64,000 bases of DNA from SHLQ01 sp033344795. GTDB lineage: Bacteria > Actinomycetota > Acidimicrobiia > Acidimicrobiales > SHLQ01. Both the position numbers and the translations under genes were made by a program. Positions 25,011 to 33,697 of this stretch are shown here, in pieces (positions within the stretch are counted from its first letter, which is position 1; the number at the start of each line of letters is the position of its first letter). The notes under the pieces are model-generated. The model did not search any database, was not told the origin of the DNA, and worked only from the letters and a program-made list of their open reading frames with translations. Location: the NCBI GenBank assembly GCA_033344795.1, contig JAWPMS010000001.1, forward strand, positions 1,674,001 through 1,738,000. Reading direction: 5' to 3'.

Positions 25011-25925
25011 GTGGGCGAGGCGCAACAACGACTCGTCGAACTTGTACGCCGGACGCCGGTGATCGAGGTCGCGGACGCGTCCCTGCTCGGTTCGAGTGGT
25101 GGAGAGGGTTCGGGCCGATTCGTGATGAAGCTCGAGCAACTCCAGTACAGCGGAACGTTCAAGGCACGCGGCGCGTCGAACTATGTCGCGTCCATGCCGA
25201 TCAGCGATGCCGGTGTGGTGGCGGCCTCGGGAGGCAATCACGGCGCCGCGGTGGCGTGGGCTGCCCGGCGTGCCGGCCACGCGGCGACGATATTCGTACC
25301 GACGATCTCGTCCCCGGCCAAGGTCGAGCGGTTGCGTTCGTATGGCGCTGACGTCAGGCAGGTGGGCGCGGTCTACGCCGAGTCTCTCGAAGCGAGCCTG
25401 CTCTTCCAGGCCGAGACCGGTGCCACATCGATCCACGCGTATGACCACCCGGTGGTCATGGCAGGCGCTGGGACAACGGGTGCGGAGTTCGTCGAACAAG
25501 CTGGAGGCCTGGACACGATTCTGGTTGCTTGCGGAGGTGGTGGTTTGGCTGGCGGGATCGCGTGTGCCGTTGATCTCGATGTCGCCGTCGTCGTGTGTGA
25601 AACGGTCACGACGAATGCCTTCGCCGCCGCGGTTGCCGCGGGCTCTCCACAAGACGTAGAGGTGGGCGGTCTTGCCGCTGATGCTCTTGGAGCGACGCGA
25701 ATCGGTGAGCTGCCGTGGGCAGCGCTGGCCGGTCACCGTGCACAGAGCGTCCTGGTGACCGACGAAGATCTGGTCGAAGCTCAGGATCACCTTTGGAATG
25801 AGTTCCGGTTAATCGTCGAGCCATCCGCGGCCACAACGGTCGCCGCGCTTCGTTCCGGTCAGTACGTGCCGGCTTCAGGCGAACGAGTCGGAGTGCTCCT
25901 GTGCGGGGCGAACACGTCGCGCTGA
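25011..25925 (+). CDS. PLP-dependent serine/threonine dehydratase-like enzyme
   Basis: A fold-type II PLP enzyme of 304 residues. The cofactor lysine is in LQYSGTFKARGASNY, the substrate loop is ASGGNHGAAVAWAA and the phosphate-binding glycines are ACGGGGLAGG. That is the pattern of threonine/serine dehydratases and serine racemases; without an ACT regulatory domain it resembles the catabolic, short type. GTG start 36 nt after the permease stop, with only a weak ribosome site. It is in the sugar transport operon by position, yet a role there is not obvious: it may act on a hydroxy-amino acid part of the imported compound or merely be co-regulated. Confidence 0.82.
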   Translation: MGEAQQRLVELVRRTPVIEVADASLLGSSGGEGSGRFVMKLEQLQYSGTFKARGASNYVASMPISDAGVVAASGGNHGAAVAWAARRAGHAATIFVPTISSPAKVERLRSYGADVRQVGAVYAESLEASLLFQAETGATSIHAYDHPVVMAGAGTTGAEFVEQAGGLDTILVACGGGGLAGGIACAVDLDVAVVVCETVTTNAFAAAVAAGSPQDVEVGGLAADALGATRIGELPWAALAGHRAQSVLVTDEDLVEAQDHLWNEFRLIVEPSAATTVAALRSGQYVPASGERVGVLLCGANTSR

Positions 25926-25932
25926 AGCAGAG

Positions 25933-27066
25933 TTAGTCACCGAGGATTTCGCGCAGAAAGACCGGACGGTTCTCGGCGATGGAACGATGTGCGGCTTCGC
26001 CCACGGCGACCGACCACAGACCGTCCTCGAGGCTCACCAACGTGCCGAGTTCCGCGACGGCAGCCGCTCCGTCGGCGCCTCCACCTGCGGCTCGGTGCGT
26101 ACGAACCGCCCTCGCGAAATCGACGTGTTCGAGATAACTGGCGCCGTGATGCAATCCCTCGTGACGGATGTTGTCGTTGGTGATGGGTCGGGTCACGACA
26201 TTTCCAATATCTTCAAGGCCCGCGCCCGATCGCGTGCCGAGGTGCAACTCCGATGTTGGGATCCGAGCGTCCAGTTTTCCTTTGTCGCCGACGACGGACA
26301 GTTCTTCCTGGTCCTTCGTCGCCTCGGCGAACATGCAGAGATCGAGCATGGCTCGCTTGCCATCGGGGTAGTCGACGATCACGTATGCGTTGTCGAGGAT
26401 GTCGCTCGGCTCACCGTCGTACACCTCTTCGAGGTGGTTGACCGCTTGGTTTCCTGAAGCGAACACCTGCACCGGTCGCTCACCGATGATCAGGGTCATC
26501 AGGTCGAAGTAGTGACAGGTCTTCTCGACGAGAGTTCCGCCGGTATTGCGAGACAACCGATTCCAGTCGCCGACTTTGACCAAAAAGGGGAAGCGGTGTT
26601 CTCGAATCGAGACCATCTTCACATCTCCCACAAAGCCGCTCCGCACCTCGTCGATCAGAGCGCCGACAGCTGGCATGTAGCGATATTCGAGCCCGACCCA
26701 GACCACTCCGTCGTACCCGGCCGCAAGATCGATCAACACCCGGCAGTCAGCTGATGTTGTACACAGTGGCTTCTCGCACAGCACGTGTTTCCCCGATACG
26801 AGCACATCGCGCATGACATCGATGTGGGTGAAGTTTGGGGTCACGACCACGACGGCGTCGATCGACTCATCGGCGAGAAGTGTGCGGTAGTCGTCGTGAG
26901 CAACACATCCTTCACCAGCGGCCGCGAGTCCGTTGGCTCGAGACTGCACGTCTGTGTCAGCGATGGCTGTCACGCTCGTGTCATCGAGCGCGAGGATGTT
27001 CTGGATATGTTCGATGCCCATCATGCCGGTACCGATGATTCCGTACCGTATGTGTTCGTTCGTCAT
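25933..27066 (-). CDS. Gfo/Idh/MocA-family NAD(P)-dependent oxidoreductase
   Basis: A 377-residue sugar or inositol-type dehydrogenase. N-terminal Rossmann domain: YGIIGTGMMGIEHIQNI, VVVVTPNFTHIDVMRDVL, and the family motif CEKPLCTTSAD that holds the catalytic-site lysine. The C-terminal domain contains GGTLVEKTCHYFDLM with the His expected in the active site. Typical substrates are sugars, inositols or glycosides (oxidation at C2-C3). The ATG at 27064-27066 has TAGGCT 6 nt before it; a second candidate -10, TACATT (complement of 27105-27110), overlaps the operator. It is divergent from the aldo/keto reductase and shares that operator. Confidence 0.9.
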   Translation of the reverse strand: MTNEHIRYGIIGTGMMGIEHIQNILALDDTSVTAIADTDVQSRANGLAAAGEGCVAHDDYRTLLADESIDAVVVVTPNFTHIDVMRDVLVSGKHVLCEKPLCTTSADCRVLIDLAAGYDGVVWVGLEYRYMPAVGALIDEVRSGFVGDVKMVSIREHRFPFLVKVGDWNRLSRNTGGTLVEKTCHYFDLMTLIIGERPVQVFASGNQAVNHLEEVYDGEPSDILDNAYVIVDYPDGKRAMLDLCMFAEATKDQEELSVVGDKGKLDARIPTSELHLGTRSGAGLEDIGNVVTRPITNDNIRHEGLHHGASYLEHVDFARAVRTHRAAGGGADGAAAVAELGTLVSLEDGLWSVAVGEAAHRSIAENRPVFLREILGD

Positions 27067-27106
27067 GTGGTCAGCCTAGTTCCTGACTTCGTTGATTTTT
27101 ATCGAA

Positions 27107-27120
27107 TGTAAACGCTTGCA
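27107..27120 (-). promoter_or_regulatory. LacI-type operator 3 (divergent oxidoreductase promoter)
   Basis: Read on the minus strand it is TGCAAGCGTTTACA, matching operators 1 and 2 at 12 of 14 or better. It continues into TACATT (complement of 27105-27110), giving the dehydrogenase gene the same operator/-10 composite. It also lies about 20 bp upstream of the TACGCT box (27141-27146) of the divergent aldo/keto reductase gene, so one site could control both. Confidence 0.65.
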
Positions 27121-27152
27121 AGAGGGGTGTCCAGTTGTTGTACGCTGGCACG

Positions 27153-28061
27153 ATGTCTCAGAATCTTGTCAGGTCGAATCAGCGACGGCTTGGGCCCGAC
27201 GGCCCTGAGGTCGGCCCTCTCGGATATGGCACATGGCGGCTGACTTCCGACGACGTCTCCGCCAACCAGGAACTCGTCGAAGCGGCGCTCGATGCCGGAA
27301 TGAACCTGATCGATACCGCCGATGTGTACGGGCTCGACCACGGCGGTACTGGATTTGGTCAAAATGAGGAACGCCTCGGTCAGGTGCTCGCTGCGGCGCC
27401 AACGCTTCGCGAGCGCATGGTGCTCGCGACGAAGGGTGGCATCATGCCGCCCCTGCCATATGACTCGAGTCCCGAGTACCTTGTCTCCGCCGTTGATGCC
27501 TCTCTCGCCCGGCTCGGCGTCGAACACATCGACTTGTGGCAGATCCACAGGCACGACATGTTCACCCACCCCGCAGATGTCGCTGCAACCCTCGATGCGC
27601 TGATCGCTGCGGGCAAGATCGGCATGGTCGGAGTATCCAACTTCACCGTCGATCAGCACGATGCGCTGACTGCTCATCTCCAGGCGCCCATCGTGTCGAC
27701 CCAGCCCGAGTTCTCGGTCGCGCAGCTTCAACCGATGCGCGATGGAACGTTCGATCGGGCCATGAGAGACGGAGTCGTACCGCTCGCCTGGAGTCCGCTG
27801 GCTGGAGGTCGGCTCTTTTCGGGTGACGGGATTCGTCCGGAGCTGATCGAAACGATCGATCGCCTTGCCGAGCGTGAGGGCGTCGACAGGGCAACGCTTG
27901 CCACGGCGTTCGTTCTTGCCCATCCTTCGCAGCCGGTTGCGCTACTCGGCACGCAGACGGCCTCTCGGTTGGCGGCCGCCCCGGCCGCATTCAACGTTCA
28001 CTTGGACCGCAACGACGCGTACGACATCGTCGCTGCCAGCGAAGGACAACCACTTCCATGA
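27153..28061 (+). CDS. Aldo/keto reductase
   Basis: A 302-residue NADPH-dependent reductase of the AKR barrel family. The tetrad is visible: Asp and Tyr in IDTADVYGLDHGG, Lys in VLATKGGIM, His in DLWQIHRHDMF. Cofactor-side loop GVVPLAWSPLAGGRL follows. AKRs of sugar loci often reduce keto or aldehyde groups made by neighbouring Gfo/Idh enzymes, so a paired oxidation/reduction is reasonable. The ATG at 27153 is preferred because TACGCT at 27141-27146 is 6 nt upstream, the leaderless pattern; a TTG at 27135 behind AGAGGGG is an alternative that adds six residues. Confidence 0.88.
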   Translation: MSQNLVRSNQRRLGPDGPEVGPLGYGTWRLTSDDVSANQELVEAALDAGMNLIDTADVYGLDHGGTGFGQNEERLGQVLAAAPTLRERMVLATKGGIMPPLPYDSSPEYLVSAVDASLARLGVEHIDLWQIHRHDMFTHPADVAATLDALIAAGKIGMVGVSNFTVDQHDALTAHLQAPIVSTQPEFSVAQLQPMRDGTFDRAMRDGVVPLAWSPLAGGRLFSGDGIRPELIETIDRLAEREGVDRATLATAFVLAHPSQPVALLGTQTASRLAAAPAAFNVHLDRNDAYDIVAASEGQPLP

Positions 28062-28136
28062 CGCCGTTCACTGCGTCCACGAACCGAGTTTCTCGCCTGG
28101 GGGCTCGAAACGTCGCATCCATGGAAAGGACCACTG

Positions 28137-29261
28137 ATGACTGTTGTCGATACTGAAGGGATCTCGGCCGGAAGTGCCGAGCGGGCGGCTGTCGAAGTCT
28201 CTTGGTTCGGCGCGCTGTGTGATGACGACTATGAGTTCCTCGGTGTTCCCGAGGAGCGCTTGAAGAGCTCGTGGGATCATTGCTCCGACATCGTCAAGAC
28301 CGCCGATCGGCTCGGGTTCGACAATGTCTTGCTGCCATCGGGATATCAGCTCGGGATCGACTCGACTGCATTCGCCGCTGGGATCGCCACACATACCGAA
28401 CAGATCCAGCTCTTGCTTGCCGTTCGCATGGGCGAGATGTGGCTTCCGCAACTGGCACGTCAGCTCGCCACGATCGACCAGATGGCAGGCGGTCGGCTGA
28501 CCGTCAACATCATTTCGAGCGATATTCCGGGCGCGCCGCTCGAGTCCGAACCGAGATACCAACGCACCCGCGAGTGGATGCATGTGTTGCGAGCGCTGCT
28601 CAACGGTGAGTCGATCGACTTCCACGGTGACTTTGTGAACCTGACGTTGGATCCGCCACGAGCAAGAACGGTCTCGGGGCACTGCCCACCCTTCTACTTC
28701 GGTGGATTCAGTCCAGCGGCCAAAGACACGGCCGCCGAACATGCCGATGTCTTCTTGACCTGGCCGGACACGGTCAGTGGTGTCTCGGACACGGTCGAAG
28801 AGATGCGCGGCATGGCCGCCAACTACGACCGTGAGCTGAAATATGGGCTCCGAGCACATGTCATCGTCCGTGAGACCGAACAAGAAGCTCGCGCGGCAGC
28901 GACCCGCTTGTTGTCGAAACTCGATGATGATGAGGGTGAGAAGATTCGACAGAAGTCGCTCGATACGGCGTCAGCTGGAGTGGCCCGTCAGAACGAACTT
29001 CGCGATGCCGCCGAGGACGATGGTTTCGTCGAGGCGAATTTGTGGACCGGCGTGGGTCGCGCCCGCAGCGGTGCCGGTGCGGCAATCGTTGGCGACCCCG
29101 ATCAGGTGTTGGCGAAGCTCCACGCGTATCGCGAGATCGGCATCGGAGCGTTCATCCTGTCCGGCTACACCCATGCCGCGGAGGCGGACCTCTTCGCCAA
29201 GTACGTTCTTCCCAACATCGACCATGGACCGCTCTACGCAGGTTCGACCACGGAGCCATAA
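28137..29261 (+). CDS. LLM-class flavin-dependent monooxygenase (SsuD-like)
   Basis: A 374-residue luciferase-like monooxygenase, nearest in style to FMNH2-dependent alkanesulfonate monooxygenases. Seen: VSWFGALCDDDYEFLG, DRLGFDNVLLPSGYQLG, LAVRMGEMWLPQLARQLATID, GRLTVNIISSD and a C-terminal GDPDQVLAKLHAYREIGIGAFILSGYTH. Such enzymes use reduced FMN from a separate reductase, not seen nearby. The ATG at 28137 follows GGAAAGGACCAC. It stands between the aldo/keto reductase and the beta-glucosidase on one strand; a sulfonated sugar such as sulfoquinovose would link these activities (a known actinobacterial route pairs such a monooxygenase with oxidoreductases and a glycosidase), but GH1 is not the usual sulfoquinovosidase family, so this is only a lead. 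Confidence 0.87.
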   Translation: MTVVDTEGISAGSAERAAVEVSWFGALCDDDYEFLGVPEERLKSSWDHCSDIVKTADRLGFDNVLLPSGYQLGIDSTAFAAGIATHTEQIQLLLAVRMGEMWLPQLARQLATIDQMAGGRLTVNIISSDIPGAPLESEPRYQRTREWMHVLRALLNGESIDFHGDFVNLTLDPPRARTVSGHCPPFYFGGFSPAAKDTAAEHADVFLTWPDTVSGVSDTVEEMRGMAANYDRELKYGLRAHVIVRETEQEARAAATRLLSKLDDDEGEKIRQKSLDTASAGVARQNELRDAAEDDGFVEANLWTGVGRARSGAGAAIVGDPDQVLAKLHAYREIGIGAFILSGYTHAAEADLFAKYVLPNIDHGPLYAGSTTEP

Positions 29262-29264
29262 CCA

Positions 29265-30590
29265 ATGGATAGTGCAGTCTTCCCCGACGACTTCTTCTTC
29301 GGCTCCGCAACGTCGAGCTTTCAGATCGAGGGTCGATCACCAGACGTGGGCCAAGGCGAGTCGATCTGGGACACGTTTTGTGCGCAGCCCGGCCGTATCG
29401 CCGACGGAAGCAACGGACTCGTCGCTTGCGATCACGTCAATCGATGGGAGGAAGACGTAGAGCTCATGGCGTCTCTCAACCTGTCGGCTTATCGGTTCTC
29501 GATCGCATGGCCCAGGGTGATCCCGGAAGGCCGGGGTGCGGTCAATGTTACTGGACTCGACTTTTACGATCGGCTCGTCGATGGTCTCCTGGCAAAGGGG
29601 ATCCGACCCCTTCCGACCTTGTATCACTGGGATCTTCCACAGGCTCTCGAAGATGACGGCGGCTGGACGAATCGCGACACCGCCTACGCATTTGCGGACT
29701 ACGCCGAGGTTGTGCTCGAACGCCTCGGCGATCGCGTCGACACGTGGATGACCCTCAACGAGCCGTACGTGTCAGCCTCACATGGATATGTGTCGGGCGA
29801 ACACGCCCCCGGACACACGAGCCTGGCGAAGGGGCTTGCAGCAGCCCATCACCTCCTTCTCGGCCATGGGCTGGCCGCGGAGCGCATTCGCTCGATCGCC
29901 CCCGACGCTGATCTGGGGATCGTCATCAACTTCACACCGGCCGAACCTGCCACGAACTCACCCGCAGACATTGCGCTGACGAGCGTGACCAACGGCTGGG
30001 AGAACGAGTGGTACATCGACCCTGTGTGCCGCGGTTCATATCCCGCGCAGACCGTCGAAGCCCTCGGCTGGGACCAGGCAGAAGTCTTCGACGGCGACAT
30101 GGACATCATCTCGACGCCGATCGACATCTTGGGCGTGAACTACTACTTCCGCGCTGTGGTTTCGGCGATCGGGCAGCAGCTTCCGTTCGACGCCCCGCGA
30201 ACCGAGATGGGCTGGGAGATTCACGAGGAGTCGCTCGAGCACTTGCTGCGGTGGCTGCACAAGACCTATGACCTGCCAAAGATCCTGATCACCGAAAATG
30301 GTGCCGCAATGCCCGACCAGACTCGACAGGACGGTCGAGTCCATGACCTGGATCGGATGTCGTACTTCGATGGCCACCTTCGATCGGTGCTCCGAGCGAT
30401 CGACGCTGGCGTTCCGATGGTTGGTTATCTCGCGTGGTCACTCCTCGACAACTTCGAGTGGGCGCTGGGGTATGAGAAACGTTTCGGCATCGTCGAGGTG
30501 GTGCCCGAGACTCTCGAGCGCATCCCAAAGTCGAGCGCGCTGTGGTTCGCGGAGCTCGCCAAGACCAACATGTTGCCTCCAGTCGGCTGA
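29265..30590 (+). CDS. Beta-glucosidase, glycoside hydrolase family 1
   Basis: A 441-residue retaining glycosidase. The acid/base Glu is E166 in TLNEPYVSA and the nucleophile Glu is E344 in ILITENGA; substrate-site motifs FFFGSATSSFQIEG, FSIAWPRVIPEG and YHWDLPQAL are intact. It has no signal peptide, so it acts on imported glycosides in the cytoplasm. The ATG is 3 nt after the monooxygenase stop, so the two are coupled. It suggests that the transported compound is a beta-glycoside or a disaccharide. GH1 also covers 6-phospho-glycosidases and others, so the precise sugar is open. Confidence 0.92.
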   Translation: MDSAVFPDDFFFGSATSSFQIEGRSPDVGQGESIWDTFCAQPGRIADGSNGLVACDHVNRWEEDVELMASLNLSAYRFSIAWPRVIPEGRGAVNVTGLDFYDRLVDGLLAKGIRPLPTLYHWDLPQALEDDGGWTNRDTAYAFADYAEVVLERLGDRVDTWMTLNEPYVSASHGYVSGEHAPGHTSLAKGLAAAHHLLLGHGLAAERIRSIAPDADLGIVINFTPAEPATNSPADIALTSVTNGWENEWYIDPVCRGSYPAQTVEALGWDQAEVFDGDMDIISTPIDILGVNYYFRAVVSAIGQQLPFDAPRTEMGWEIHEESLEHLLRWLHKTYDLPKILITENGAAMPDQTRQDGRVHDLDRMSYFDGHLRSVLRAIDAGVPMVGYLAWSLLDNFEWALGYEKRFGIVEVVPETLERIPKSSALWFAELAKTNMLPPVG

Positions 30591-30594
30591 CTCG

Positions 30595-30615
30595 GATGTC
30601 GACCGGAAGTGTCGA
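30595..30615 (+). repeat. Dispersed 21-nt hairpin repeat, copy 1
   Basis: Core TCGACCGGAAGTGTCGA just after the beta-glucosidase stop. It can fold as TGTCGAC with GTCGACA around a CGGAAGT loop containing a GGAA tetraloop sequence. Two more copies occur at 44096-44116 and 44151-44171. The remaining gap to 30700 holds only the ssb promoter region and ribosome site. Confidence 0.65.
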
Positions 30616-30700
30616 CAAAAAGGGAGCACTGTCATAGCGGCTGAGTAGGTTGACGATCCTGCACTTCCCCTGCTGAACCAATCCGAAATGGAGATCGACG

Positions 30701-31036
30701 ATGAACATCGTCGTATTGCAGGGAACGTTGTCCAGTGAACCGACCGAGCGAACGCTTGCCGCCGGTCGCAACATCATGAATTGGGATTTGGTAACCGAGA
30801 CACCGGAAGGAAGGCAGTCGGTGCCGGTCCAATGGAACGAGCCAAGCTCGCGGGTGCGCAACTTCGTCGAGGGCGATCAGGTGGTCGTGCTCGGGCGGGT
30901 GCGTCGCCGGTTCTTCAGGGCTGGCGGTGCGACGGCGGCTCGTACGGAAGTGCTCGGCAGTCACGTCGCCAAGGCCACGCGTCGCGCATCGGTGGGCCGC
31001 ATTCTCGACCGAGCGATCGGCGAGTTGAGCCGCTGA
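30701..31036 (+). CDS. Short single-stranded-DNA-binding protein
   Basis: An OB-fold protein of 111 residues with the SSB opening (MNIVVLQGTLSSEPTERTL), the strand VPVQWNEPSSRVRNFVEGDQVVVLGRVRRRFF and a basic end. The usual glycine-rich linker and acidic C-terminal tip that recruits repair and replication proteins are absent, so this is a paralogue rather than the main replication SSB. It may bind single strands during repair or DNA uptake. ATG behind GGAGATCG. Monocistronic by position. Confidence 0.82.
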   Translation: MNIVVLQGTLSSEPTERTLAAGRNIMNWDLVTETPEGRQSVPVQWNEPSSRVRNFVEGDQVVVLGRVRRRFFRAGGATAARTEVLGSHVAKATRRASVGRILDRAIGELSR

Positions 31037-31076
31037 CATCGGCGACGACCATCCGGGGCCTGTACGGTCTCGGGGC

Positions 31077-32531
31077 ATGGCAGAGGTGATTGACGATCTG
31101 GTCAAAATCGTGGGATCGGGTGGTGTGCTCGTCGGCGCAGATACCGATTCATTCGTGGTCGATTGGGGTCGCAAGTTCACGAACGCGAGCACCCTGGCCG
31201 TCGTGCGGCCGTCGACGACAGCAGAGGTCGCCGCGGTCGTTTCGTACTGCCGCGCCAACGACATCGCCATCGTTCCCCAAGGTGGTAACACGGGCCTCTG
31301 CGCAGGTGGGATCCCCCTCGCGGACGATCACCCGGAGTCGACGGCGTCCATCGTCTTGTCGCTCTCGCGTCTGTCGACGATTCTGTCCGTCGACGTCGAA
31401 CGAGCCACGGTCACGGTTGAAGCCGGCGTGACGATCGAGGCGCTCCAGGAGGCGTGTGCGGCCCAGGGTTTGTTGTTCGCCCCAGACTGGGGCGCTCGCG
31501 GTACCGCTCAGATCGGTGGAGGGATCTCGACGAATGCCGGTGGTCTGAACGTCTTGCGGTGGGGGTCACTGCGGAGCCAGGTGCTCGGTCTCGAAGTCGT
31601 GTTGCCCGACGGGCGTATTTGGAATGGGCTTCGGTCGCTTCGCAAGGATGCGACCGGCCTCGACATCAAACAGCTCTTCATCGGTACGGAGGGAACGCTC
31701 GGCATCGTGACTGCGGCAGTGTTTGCGCTGCATCCGCTGCCGAGTCGACACCGGACTGCGTTTGTCGCTCTGGAAGCCCTCGACAAGCTGATGCCGTTCT
31801 TTGCCCATGCTCGAACCGAGGCGGCGGGACTGCTGAGTGCCTTCGAGCTACTGCCCGAAGAAGGGGTGCGGCGCGTACAGATCAATTCGCCACAGGTCGT
31901 TCACCCGCTCTCGGAACCGAGCGACTGGTACGTGCTCCTACGTTTCTCGGGCGGTGACGAGATCGATGACGCCTTGACCTCGTTGCTCGAGTCCGCCGCC
32001 GCGAACGGCCTGATCGTTGATGCTGCTGTGGCGTCGACTGCGGAACAGGAGGCGAACCTTTGGTTCATCCGCGATGAGGTGCCGCCCACGTTCACCTTCG
32101 ATGCACGAGGGAAACGCCACAAGTTCGACATCGCCATTCCTGTGGACCGAGTGGTCGAGTTCTTCGAACGCGCGGGCCCAACGGTCGACGCGGTGATCCC
32201 CGGCACGCGCACGTTCGGCTTTGGACACATCGGTGACGGGAACCTGCACTTCAGCGTGTATCCCGGGCCCGACGCAGACATCGACGAATACGACAGTGGA
32301 GGAGCGGAACTCGAGCGCGCGATCGACGAACTGACCTGGGAGTTCGGCGGCACGATCTCCGCGGAACACGGGGTGGGCCAGATCATGCGTGACCGGCTCG
32401 GGGGTCAGAAGTCTGACGTCGAACTCGATCTGATGCGGACCGTGAAGGCTGCATTGGATCCAACAGGAATCATGAATCCAGGCAAGCTGATTCCGTCGAG
32501 CGCTCCCGCCGCTGACGTTCGCACCGAATGA
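31077..32531 (+). CDS. FAD-binding oxidase, GlcD / D-2-hydroxyglutarate dehydrogenase type
   Basis: A 484-residue VAO-family flavoenzyme that oxidises a D-2-hydroxy acid to a 2-oxo acid. FAD domain: VVPQGGNTGLCAGGIP and GTAQIGGGISTNAGGLNVLRWG; substrate domain: FGFGHIGDGNLHFSVYPG, whose His residues bind the metal in this family, and a final SAEHGVGQIMRDRLG. Candidates are D-lactate, glycolate or D-2-hydroxyglutarate dehydrogenases. A TACGGT box at 31063-31068 lies 8 nt before the ATG, indicating a leaderless message. It overlaps the aminotransferase gene by 4 nt. Confidence 0.9.
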   Translation: MAEVIDDLVKIVGSGGVLVGADTDSFVVDWGRKFTNASTLAVVRPSTTAEVAAVVSYCRANDIAIVPQGGNTGLCAGGIPLADDHPESTASIVLSLSRLSTILSVDVERATVTVEAGVTIEALQEACAAQGLLFAPDWGARGTAQIGGGISTNAGGLNVLRWGSLRSQVLGLEVVLPDGRIWNGLRSLRKDATGLDIKQLFIGTEGTLGIVTAAVFALHPLPSRHRTAFVALEALDKLMPFFAHARTEAAGLLSAFELLPEEGVRRVQINSPQVVHPLSEPSDWYVLLRFSGGDEIDDALTSLLESAAANGLIVDAAVASTAEQEANLWFIRDEVPPTFTFDARGKRHKFDIAIPVDRVVEFFERAGPTVDAVIPGTRTFGFGHIGDGNLHFSVYPGPDADIDEYDSGGAELERAIDELTWEFGGTISAEHGVGQIMRDRLGGQKSDVELDLMRTVKAALDPTGIMNPGKLIPSSAPAADVRTE

Positions 32532-33697
32532 TGAGGCTGACGCAACGGACCCTCTCTCAGCCGAGCTCGCCGATCGGCGCTCACGCACACCTCATCGATG
32601 AGCTTCCCGACGACAAGCCGCTTCTCGACCTTTCGCAAGGTGCCCCTGGGTTTCCTCCGGCGCCCGAGGTTGCCGATCGGATGGCCGCAGTGGCTCACCA
32701 CCCGGATGGAAGCCGGTACACGCCACTGCTTGGTCTTGCGCACCTCCGCGAGGCGTTCGCTCGCGAGCTCAGCGATCGGTACTCGGGGAAGGTTCATAGT
32801 GACGACATCTGCGTGACCGCCGGCTGCAACCAGGCCTTCGCGATGGTGACCTCCGCGCTTGCAGAACCTGGCGACGAAATCATCCTGCCCGTTCCCTACT
32901 ACTTCAATCACGACATGTGGCTCGGGCTCGATGGAGTCGTGCCTCGCTATCTACACCCAGCCGACGGACTGAACCCGACGGTCGAGGAGGCCGAAGGGCT
33001 CGTCCGACCGAACACTCGCGCCATCGTGTTGGTGTCGCCCGGTAACCCATCTGGGCACATTCTTTCGCCGCGGACGCTGGCTGACTTTGCGGGGTGGGCG
33101 ACACGCAGAGGAATCGTTCTCATCATCGACGAGACGTATCGATCTTTCGTCCCTGGAAACGCCCCTCCACACGACCTGTTTCACGACGATGCATGGCGTG
33201 AGCACGTGGTGAGTTTGCACTCGTTCTCGAAGGATCTGGCGATTCCCGGTCAGCGCGTTGGTGCGATTGTCGCATCGCCAGTGTTGCTGGCCGAAGTGGC
33301 GAAGCTCATCGATTGTGTGACGATCTGCGCTCCGCGGAGTGGCCAGGAAGCAGCTCATGCCGGACTGACGGAGGCACGTGAGTGGCGCGACGCGAAGGTC
33401 GCCGAGATCGCGGAGAAGCAGGCCCGTTTCATGCAGGTCATGGAATCGGAGCCGGGAGGCTTCGTGTTGCTGTCGGCCGGTGCCTACTACGGGTGGGTTC
33501 GTCATCCCTTCGCTGGACGCGCGACCACCGAAGTCGTGGAGAAGTTGCTGGTCGAGCAGGGCGTGCTGACGATCCCAGGCACCGCGTTCATGCCCGAGGA
33601 TGAGCAGATGATCAGATTCAGTTTCGCCAACGCCGAGATCGACCGTCTCGACGAGCTCGCCACCCGACTTCGTGAACTGAGTCGCTCGAGCCCCTAA
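32528..33697 (+). CDS. Class I/II PLP aminotransferase
   Basis: A 389-residue fold-type I aminotransferase. Visible: LLDLSQGAPGFPPAPEV, VTAGCNQAFAMVTSALAEPGDEIILPVPYYFNH, VSPGNPSGHILSP, IIDETYRSF and the PLP lysine in SLHSFSKDLAIPGQRVG. It is of the aspartate/aromatic subgroup, and substrate choice is unclear. Start overlaps the flavoenzyme stop (ATGA), so the two are made together, suggesting that the 2-oxo acid from the flavoenzyme is the amino acceptor or product. Its stop overlaps that of the convergent VOC gene by 4 nt. Confidence 0.88.
   Translation: MMRLTQRTLSQPSSPIGAHAHLIDELPDDKPLLDLSQGAPGFPPAPEVADRMAAVAHHPDGSRYTPLLGLAHLREAFARELSDRYSGKVHSDDICVTAGCNQAFAMVTSALAEPGDEIILPVPYYFNHDMWLGLDGVVPRYLHPADGLNPTVEEAEGLVRPNTRAIVLVSPGNPSGHILSPRTLADFAGWATRRGIVLIIDETYRSFVPGNAPPHDLFHDDAWREHVVSLHSFSKDLAIPGQRVGAIVASPVLLAEVAKLIDCVTICAPRSGQEAAHAGLTEAREWRDAKVAEIAEKQARFMQVMESEPGGFVLLSAGAYYGWVRHPFAGRATTEVVEKLLVEQGVLTIPGTAFMPEDEQMIRFSFANAEIDRLDELATRLRELSRSSP

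Noticed and set aside
28137..30590. Monooxygenase plus glycosidase read as a complete sulfoquinovose pathway
   Set aside because: The glycosidase is GH1, not the sulfoquinovosidase family, and no flavin reductase is present; kept only as a lead.
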